NCBI GenBank assembly: GCA_964036045.1
Contig: OZ038380.1
Coordinates: 169,296,531 to 169,360,530 of the forward strand
Reading direction: 5' to 3'
From: Eutreptiella sp. 'Long Island Sound 2002'
Taxonomy: Eukaryota > Euglenozoa > Euglenophyceae > Eutreptiales > Eutreptiaceae
Length of the DNA: 64,000 nucleotides
Shown: one piece after another, positions 49,101 through 58,100 of the stretch
How positions within the stretch are numbered: the stretch's first letter is position 1
Layout: each line of letters opens with the position of its first letter
Made by a program: the position numbers and the translations under genes
The notes under the pieces: model-generated
Database searches by the model: none
The model's input: the letters and a program-made list of their open reading frames with translations, nothing else
What the model was told of the DNA's origin: nothing

Positions 49101-52100
49101 TCAGAGCAACAGCGCCGGCAGAGGGGGGAGGGGGCTTAAGAATGGGCGAAGTTTGGAATGGCAAAGTTAGCACAACAAAAGTGTACCAAATGTTGCCGCG
49201 ATATTTGAAGGACCAAAGCCATGTTTTTGGGGGTCACTTTTCGCGCTCTCGGGATGCACCGCCGCTGGGGAGGTGACAGCCACCATCGAGAAGCCAATGC
49301 TCGCGGTGTACGCTCGTTCTTGTGCCACAGCCTGCGCATTCTGTCCCAAATGTTGCGGTGGTGTTTAGGAATTGATGCCAAATGTCCTCCGCACCCAATT
49401 TCGCCATTCCAAGCGTCGCATGTTCCTACCCCCCCCCCTCCCCCTTGCCGGTGCACCCATGGCCTTGTGTGACATTCACGTTGCTGGTTGTGGTGAGCAC
49501 CTCCCAGCCTGGGGTCTTTGTGATGACCGCATACTGGGCACTGATCAGGCCGTCAGGGGAGGACGCCGTGGGCAGCAGTTGCATTCTGGATGCCCCCCCA
49601 GGCAGGTGGATGCCCGCGGCAGTGCGGATGCCCGCAGTAGTACGGATGCCTGCTTGGCATAGCAGAAGGTTCAAGGGCGAGAGGCCAATAGGCGCCGCCA
49701 CAGGCTGACAGAGCCAACCCCCAAGGCCTTGTGCTACCCCCCGCCGGTGGATGTTGTTTCCGTCACATTGTGGGTCTGTAGTGTTGCTCTCGCAAAATGT
49801 GTGTGTGGAGGGGGTACGACAGTCCCCATCTCCGGCCACGGGAAGCCGCAGCGCCCAGGCGGACAGGCGGAGTGATCGAAGTGGGCACAGGAACATGGGG
49901 AAGGAGAGGGATGGGCGGGGGTGGAGGACGGCGGAGTCGCGAGGGGGACGCACGAGGACGGTGCTGAGGGTATGGAGGGCGACGGGAGGGGGGGGCCAGC
50001 GATCAGGAGAGGGTGGGGTGCGCGATGGACGATGACCGAGGCGCAGGGGGGACGCCGCAGACCGCTCGGGACGAGGAGAGGGGGCGAAAAGGGGGTGGCA
50101 TGCGGGTGCTGAGGGCTGCGTGATGGTCATGCACAGCGCATCGCCTGTGGTGCGTCCAGTGCGCAATGAGGCGAGCGCTCCTCGACCCCTCCCCCCCTTT
50201 TTCTCCGTCGCCATCGATTGCCCTCCAACGGCCGTCGGTTACGGCCCAACCGCCGTCAGTTACGGCCCGAATATGACTGAGTGTATGGTCACCGGCGCTA
50301 CTTTTGAACTACCCCCCCCCCCCCCGCCCTTTGTCGGAGCCACACCCATGGCCAAGCCACACCAGGCGTTGGTACCGTCAATGTTCGCACCGTGGGTTTT
50401 GGCGGTGCATTTTTCACGCCGTCCTCCTGTGTGCCACGTGTGCTGTGTGATACCTGGGCTTTGAGATGCGTGATGTTCATGTTTTGTGTCAAGGAAGCGG
50501 ATTGATGCATGATGGCCTTTGTGGCATATCTTGCCCCTTTGGCTTTCAGAATAGTGTACCGTGTCTTTCCGCATGTCCCATGCGCAGTGTAGCGTGTACG
50601 CAACACCCTTGTCCAAGCAACATGAGGGGTTGGGTCCGTCCATTTCCGGTCATTTACCGTTGCTTGGACAAGGGGGGGGGGGGAGCCTCCCCCCCCCCCC
50701 GCCTCCTCCTCCGCGCCCCCTCTCCCCCGTTCGTCTCTCCGTCGACCCTCCGCCCCCCGCCCGTCCTCGGCCTCCGCAAGGCCCGTGCCGCCCCCCCCCC
50801 CCCCCCCCCTCCTCCTCCTCAGCGCCCCCCCTCAGCGCCCCCCCCCCCTCCTCCTCCTCAGCGCCCCTCCTCAGCGCCCCCCCTCAACGCCCCCCCCCCC
50901 ATTCGTCTCTCCATCGACCCTCCGCCCCCCCGCCCGTCCTCGGCCTCCGCAAGGCCCGTGCCGCCCCCCACCCCCCCCCCCCCCCTGCGCGCAGGTGCCG
51001 TGCCTCGTGTACGGCCTGCGGGGCCTGTGCCAACTGACGCTGGAGGTGTCGGGCCCGGACCACGACCTGCACTCCGGCATCGACGGGGGCATCATCCAGG
51101 AGCCCATGGTCGACCTCGTCCACCTCCTCGGGACCCTCACCGACAAGAACGGGAACTGCCTGGTCCCCGGGTTCTACGACGGCATCACGCCCCTGAGCCA
51201 AGAGGAGGCCGACCTCTTCGAGCCCCTCGCGAAGGACTTCGACGTCGAGGCCTACGCGCAGTCCCGGGGCGTCGCGCAGCTGAAGGCGCCCTTTTCGGAG
51301 GGGACCTCCGCGACGGACATCCTGAAGCAGCGCTGGTGCCAGCCGTCCCTCACCATCCACGGCATCCAGACCTCCGTGTACGAGATGTCGCTGATCCCGT
51401 CGAAGGTGAGCGCGCAGGTTCGCCCCCGGCCCTCGGGTTGCCTGCGGGGCTTATGGTGGTGGGCAGGATTCTTTGTGTGTCAGGAGAAGGTCGACCGCCA
51501 ACCGCCGTCGGTTACCCTCCAATCGCCGTCGGTTACACCCCAACCGCCATCGATTATCCTATACCCGCCGGCGGGCCCCTGCAACTGCCGTCGGTTACCT
51601 GCTGACCGCCATCGGTTGCCCTCCAACCCCCGTCGATTGCCCTTCGAATGCATAAGGGGGGCTGCCAGGGGACTCGGGGGCCAAACATCCAACGCATGTC
51701 TTGCTAGACCGGTACTGTTGGCGGGCGGGGGGGGGGGGGGGATGGCTGTCTTGGGGCGGGATCTCCGTTCGCTGAAGGGGTGATGGCCTGTCGCAGGATC
51801 GGTCAGCCATTTGCTGTACGCCAATACTTTGGCATACCACCGGGGGAAAATTTTAGAAAGGGACAAATTTGATGTGGACAAATTTGGAAGCCCTACCTCG
51901 TACCAAATATTTCCTTCAATCTTAAGGATGCGATGTGTCAAAGGACAGCAGCCATCCAGAGGCCACCAGGAAATAACAGCAGCCATCCACTATGAAGCAA
52001 CAGCAAGGGACCTTATACCAAATTTTTCCTTCATTTCTAAGGACCAGTTCCAAACCCCCCCCCCCCCAATTTTAGCCCTCCCAAAAAAAAAACCCCCTCA

Positions 52101-55100
52101 AATTATTCCCCCGTTGGTAAAGTGGTTTGGCATCTGAGCTCCGGGGCGGCCCAAGAGTTGTTGCCGTTTTGCTTATCAAAACGTCCTGTTCGCTTGCCCT
52201 CTGCCGCTCGAGGGGGTGAGGAGAGGGTGGCATGAGGCAGGGGATGCCATCCTTTGCAGCAGCTGCTTTGGGGCACGGGGGAGTGGGGGACCCGGATGCC
52301 CCCTGCCCCCCCCCTTCCTTTCCAGACCCCCCACCCTCCGCCCGTGGGAAGCAGCAGTTAAAGACCGAGCGCTTCGCGGGCCCTGTGGGCAGCACGCCTG
52401 AGCCGCACAGCCCACGTCTGTCTGTGACCCAGCAGCCCTGCGGACCGGCCCCACAGTGGGAGCCTTCGCTGGGCACGGGGATGTGCTCCACAGTTCCATG
52501 TCCGCCGCCTCTCTGTTGCTGGTTCAAGTTGGCCATTGGCATACTGGGGCAGGGGGGGGGAGGGGTCTGAGGATGGGGAAGTGGATTCGTCTGGTTTTCC
52601 CCCTGACGTTGGGAAAAGAGCAGGTATCCCCCCCCCCCTGCTTGTCATAGCAGAAGGTTCAAGGGCGAGAGGGCAATAGGCGCCGCCACAGGCTAACAGA
52701 GCCAACGCCCAAGGCCTTGTGCCAACCCCCCCCCCAAAAAGGGGGCGTGTCGGCTCTTGTGGGGGGCTGGGGGGGGGGGGGGTTGCTGAGCTTGGCAGAT
52801 CACCAGCGGTGTTCGTGGGCTGAGGCACATCGTGACGCATGGGGGCGGCTGCTACTTTGCGCAGACCTGTTTTGCTTTGCATTTTTGTCATGGCCACAAA
52901 AGAATGTGAACGTGGGTGATCATCCGGGAGCACCTTGACGCAGTTCGACGGGGGCCCCCAGAAGCATCACATTTTGTGGCAAGCCAATAGGTCTGCCACA
53001 GGCTACCAGAGCCAACCACCAAGGCCTTGTGCCAAACCCCCCCCCGGGGATATGGGTGGGTGGGTGAGCCAAAATCCCAGGGAAGCCAATTTATTCCCCC
53101 CCTTCCCCAGGGGGCGCACCGTGCGCTGTGCAACAAGTCAACTATTTTCCACCGCCGGTAGCCATGGGTCCCAGGGTCCTGAACTCTGCACCCCCAGTGC
53201 GGTTTTGAATGGATCATGCACGCTTCTGTAGGGGGGTGGTTTGCAGGGGTGTTCCCGGGATAAACAGCGTAATGAAGGGCGCCGTGCCCACGCTGTGCGA
53301 AAACGTCCCCCCAGTATCACGAAGCAATGGCCTGCGCTAGGAGGTATTAGAAAGTCGGGGGGAGGAGTAATATTCCCCATTGGGAATATTACGTTCCCGC
53401 GATGGTCATTTTGGTCTGGGCGGGGGGTCCAGGGGGGGTAACCCCCCCCCCCTCCTCCTGCGGTGTACCGCCATTCCAATCCTTCCTTGTCCCGTTACCT
53501 TACCGGGCCCCCCCTCACGCTGGTGTCAGAGCCTGGGGCTGACCCGGCCAAGGTTTCTCCCGGGGCTCGCCCCGGCGGAGTCTGGCGAGCCATAGCCAGG
53601 GGGCAGGGACTTGCTTTAATTTTCATTCCGGCAGGGGGGGGGACCCCTCCCCCTCTGACCCCCTCCCCCCCTCCCCTGGACCCCCTCCCCCCCCTCCCCC
53701 CTCAGCTCAAGTGCACCCGAAAACCTGGGTTTTGGGAACATTTTTTAGTCGTGGGAAAAAAACTTTCGGCGCCTTCGGCGCATGCCATACACTGTGTACA
53801 TATTGCTCCATGTGTGCTCCATCTCCCTTGTTATCCAGACTACCATGCCCCAACGCTCGTTGTTGGTGTATTTCAGCTCCCCGGTCCCACCGTTGCCACG
53901 CGCAAAACGCGAAGACGTAATTGACACGCTGCTCTATTTTAGGTTTAAAGATAGGATCACAGGTCATAAAAGCCGAGGTACCCTCTGATCCGGAGCCAGT
54001 GGATGATGAGGCGCTGCCTGATAATTTGTCCAATGTCTCCCATTCAGGCAGTGACTCAGGTTCGTCATCATCATCAGGTTCCAGTTCCAGTTCCACTACC
54101 GATGGGGGCTCCAGTTCAGGTGAGTCTAATTCTGATTGACAAGAAAGATCACTGTCATTTGGCATGAGATGGTGAATGTCCCGCTTTGTTGTAGTTGTTT
54201 TGTATTGGTGAGATGTGGGAACCCTGAATTGACATTCAATGATGAATTTTCTTTGTTTACGGCCGACAACATGGCATTTCCATGTGCTGAGGTGTTCATT
54301 CTCCAATAATTTTTTCTGTTCACTGTGGATTGGGTATGTTCCGGCAGGGGGGGGGGGCCTCCCCCCTGGACCCCCTCCCCCCCTCCCCTGGACCCCCTCC
54401 CCCCCCCCCCCCCCCCCGCTCAAGCAAGTCCCTGGCCAGGGGGTCCCATAAGGACGCTCACACTTTTTTTGTTCATTACAGGAGCCACTCTCCTTTTTGG
54501 CGGTTGGAGGGTAACTGACGGCGGTTGGAGGGTAACCAACAGCGGTTGAAGAGTTTTCATTAGGGAAGCCACTTTGGTTTTGGTCCAGGCATGTTGACGA
54601 TATGAACGCTCGTGTTGTTACGCCATGATGGTAGCTCAGTTGGTTATTGTGCCGGCCCTCAGGCACAGGCGGCGCTGGTTCAGATTCCAGTATGCCACTT
54701 ATTGGCAGTATCGGACGCTCACCTTTTTTTTTTTGTTAGGGGACCCCCTGGGCATAGCCCCGGGCCGCCCTGACCGCCCCCTACCGCCCCTCCGCAGGTC
54801 TCGATCCGGACGGTGGCGCACCAGAACGGGCACGAGCTGGTGCTGGCCATCCGGGACTACCTCTTCGAGCAGTTCGAGGCGCGGGGGACGGGCAACCAGC
54901 TGTCCGTGTCCGTGGGGAAGATCGTGAACCCGTGGCGCGGGAACCCCCGGGACAAGTTCTACCAGGCGGCGGAGCGCGCCATCCACGACGTGTGGGCCCA
55001 GGACCCCCTGTACATCCAGGAGGGCGGCACCTTCAACAACTGCCTGGCCCAGATCCTCCCCGGCGTCCCCACCCTCCACCTGCCCCTCGGCCAGGCCTCA

Positions 55101-58100
55101 GACCGCGCGCACCTGTCCAACGAGGTGTGCCTCGTTCACAAGTGGGGGGTGCGTCCCGTGGGGGGCAGGGCCGTTCTGAAGACCCGCAATTTTTTTTTTT
55201 TGGTTGAGGACAGCCCCGAAGGACACCACCAACCGCCAACCGCCGCCAACCGCCAACCGCCAACCGCCAACCGCCGCCAACCGCCAACCGCCAACCGTTG
55301 TTCAACACTGCTTCTGGGGCCTTGTGTCCTGCCCATGCCTTGACCATGAAGCAGAGAGCGACCCCGTGGGCGTTCGTTTCTGTCGGCGTTGCGAACCCTT
55401 TGCTGTTTTTTTCCCCCTCAAGGACAGCCCTGGTGGGGGGTACACTAAAGCCTGCACTGAGGACTGCGCCGTGGCTCACACCCGGGGGCTACACTGGGGC
55501 CTGCACAGAGGCCTGACTAGGGTGTGGGAGCTCGAAGAAAGGCTTGCAAGGGGCGGCAGGGGGTTGTCTGAGACACAAGGGAACCATGAGGTGCGAGCAC
55601 TGCAGCAACCACCAAATGCGGCGCACGCCGAGCGAGCCATCAGCAAACACCCCCCCCCCTCCCTCTACAAGGTGCCCACCTACTCCACAAGGGCGGGGGC
55701 TGCGCCCCACGCGCCGGGAGGTGCCCGCCACGGGGGTGGCAACAGGGCTGTGAACAGCCAACCGCGCACGGGACAGTCCACGTCGTACGGAGATGTGAAA
55801 TCCTCGTACAGAGGGGGCGGGCGGGTGGGACAGGAGGGGGAACGCGACATGGGCACCCAGGAGCGCCAGCAGACAGGTGGAGGAGCAACACAGACACACA
55901 GAACGCGGGAGCCACACCAAGAGGGACAAGGGCGGGCACAGCAGACAAGGAGGAGGGGCACAGCAAGGCAGGAGAGGCAACCAGAACAGCGGGAAATGGG
56001 AACCAGAATGGAGCGGATGGCAGAGCGTGCGCATGGGAGGCAGCGACAATAAAGGGGATGGCCTGGCCAGCCAACCCCGTCGCTACCGGGTGCCAAGGCA
56101 ACCCCTACTCAACCGGCATCAGGTGGGAGGTGTCTCCCGCAGCCCAGATGGGCTGTTTGCGCAACAGGAGCGGGAGCCCATCAGGGGCAGACCAACCGTG
56201 AGGGGAAAAAGGACATATGGTGGACGGCCCGGACAGCGCGTGGAGGAACAGGGCACCTGGGCCTCACACAAACACAGCAAGGCAGGCTATGGACGGCCTG
56301 TGGACACAGGTGTGTGCACAGCAAAAACAGTCAAACGACCCCGGCAACAACCAGCACATCCTCAATACGCCAATCATTGGGCGCCGCTGACGCGCAAACG
56401 GCACACCATGCCACATTCAGCACAGCCCCAACACACCAGCCACTGGGCTCCGCGAACGCGGAAACGACACCAGCAAGAGCACCGGCCGCAGCGGCCAACA
56501 GAACGCAGCGACCCGACGCAACATGCGAAGGGAAGAACGGGTGACTGTCCAGGGCCCGCGTAAAGGAGCAACAACCCGACGGAATGTCACACAGGGGGGG
56601 GTGGGGGGCTGAAGGAGAGGGAGGGCAGGGAAGTATTAGAATGGCCGTACACCGTAGGAGGAGGGCGGGCACCTCCCCCCCCTGGACCCCCCCCCCTCTA
56701 GACCAAAGGGACCATCGCGGGAAATAACGAAATTTATAATCGGGAAAATCTGGTCGGGCCATTTTTGGTGCGGAAAATTTTGGATCCCAGACCCCCCCTC
56801 CCCCCCTTCTAATATTCCCCTGGGGGGGAGGGGGGTCTGGTGAGACGGATGAGAATCCTGAATGAAACGCCCGACGTTCTGTGGTGTAGATTTTTTTTTA
56901 TGTGTCGTGTGAATGAGCCCTCAGGAACACTGCACGCCGGGTACTTCTCTTGTCACAGCGGAAGGCGCCCATGGCAACGTCCCCGAAGAGCGTTTTCGTC
57001 TGATTTCTGTTGCTCTGCAGCCCTGTGCCTGTGTGGCAAGGGGTATCCCACCGCCGGGGGGGGGTCCGGGAAAGGGGCTCAGATGACAGAGTCTTTGTAA
57101 AAGGGCAGCCCAAGGGCCAGTGATGGCTCGGAAAACAGGCCCCGGAGCGGCCGAGAAGGACATGTTTTGAGAAAAGCCCCCCCCCCCTCCCCACGAAGTA
57201 CGGGGGGGGGATTTCGTGGCACTTTAATTTCGCGTGGGAAATTTCGCGGTTTAAATCGACCGCGAAATTGCCCACGCGAAATTCAGTGTTCACTTTGTGT
57301 AACACATACATACGCACGCGTACATGTGGACAGATGTATATGGATTTGCGCATGAAGATGGTACGTACATGCGTATGTGCAACATGTACACACAAGTGTC
57401 TATGATCGAGAGGAAGGCTTTTCTGTTTCCCCCAAGGTGACGGTGATTGTAGCCGACCCATACCCCCCCCCCCTCCCCCCTTGGGGAGATTTCCTCACGG
57501 AGCTACATATGCAGCATTGGATATCGGCCGGACAAGCTCGCTGGGTACCACGCCCGATATGATCTACACAAAGGCTTACAACAGCTCCTCGCCAAGAGTG
57601 ATGGGTCCGAGATCATTCGGTGGCACTTATTCCGCGCCACCCCGCCCCGCCCTACCCCGCCGGGTCCGTGGTAAAACTGAGTAAAAAAAAAATTTTTTAA
57701 AAAAAAAAATTTTTTTACTCAGTTTCAAACTGAGTAAAAAAAATTTTTTTACTCAGTAAGTGGGGTTTCTACTCAGTTGCGAAACTGAGTAGAAAAAAAA
57801 AAAATTTTTTTTACTCAGTAAAAAACTGAGTAGAAAAAAGCCCTTTTTTCTGATTTTGCCCCCCGCTCTGAAGCGGTGGGGATCCCCGATACGGCAGGGG
57901 TGAGGTAGCCACTTTGCCCACTTGTGGGCCACTTCTGATTCTGCCCCCCGCTCTGAAGCGGTGGGGATCCCCGATACGGCAGGGGTGAGGTAGCCACTTT
58001 GCCCACTTGTGGGCCACTTCTGATTCTGCCCCCCGCTCTGAAGCGGTGGGGATCCCCGATACGGCAGGGGTGAGGTAGCCACTTTGCCCACTTGTGGGCC

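Larger units (their letters stand above)
51406..54797. other. Intron 11
   Basis: Contains CCGTCGGTTAC/CCAACCGCC units at 51490-51650, family H twice, family F, C- and G-rich tracts, a possible transposon-derived segment at 53780-54330 and a tRNA-like repeat at 54626-54700. No host exon was seen. Confidence 0.55.
55441..57661. other. Intron 12, first part
   Basis: Contains family B (56172-56598), a diverged family G copy (56945-57052), a strong inverted repeat (57226-57283) and C/G runs with TTCTAATATTCCCC-like motifs. No exon was seen. Confidence 0.55.

Noticed and set aside
54626-54700. Functional tRNA gene
   Set aside because: T loop has an extra base and acceptor strands mispair; kept as a tRNA-derived repeat.
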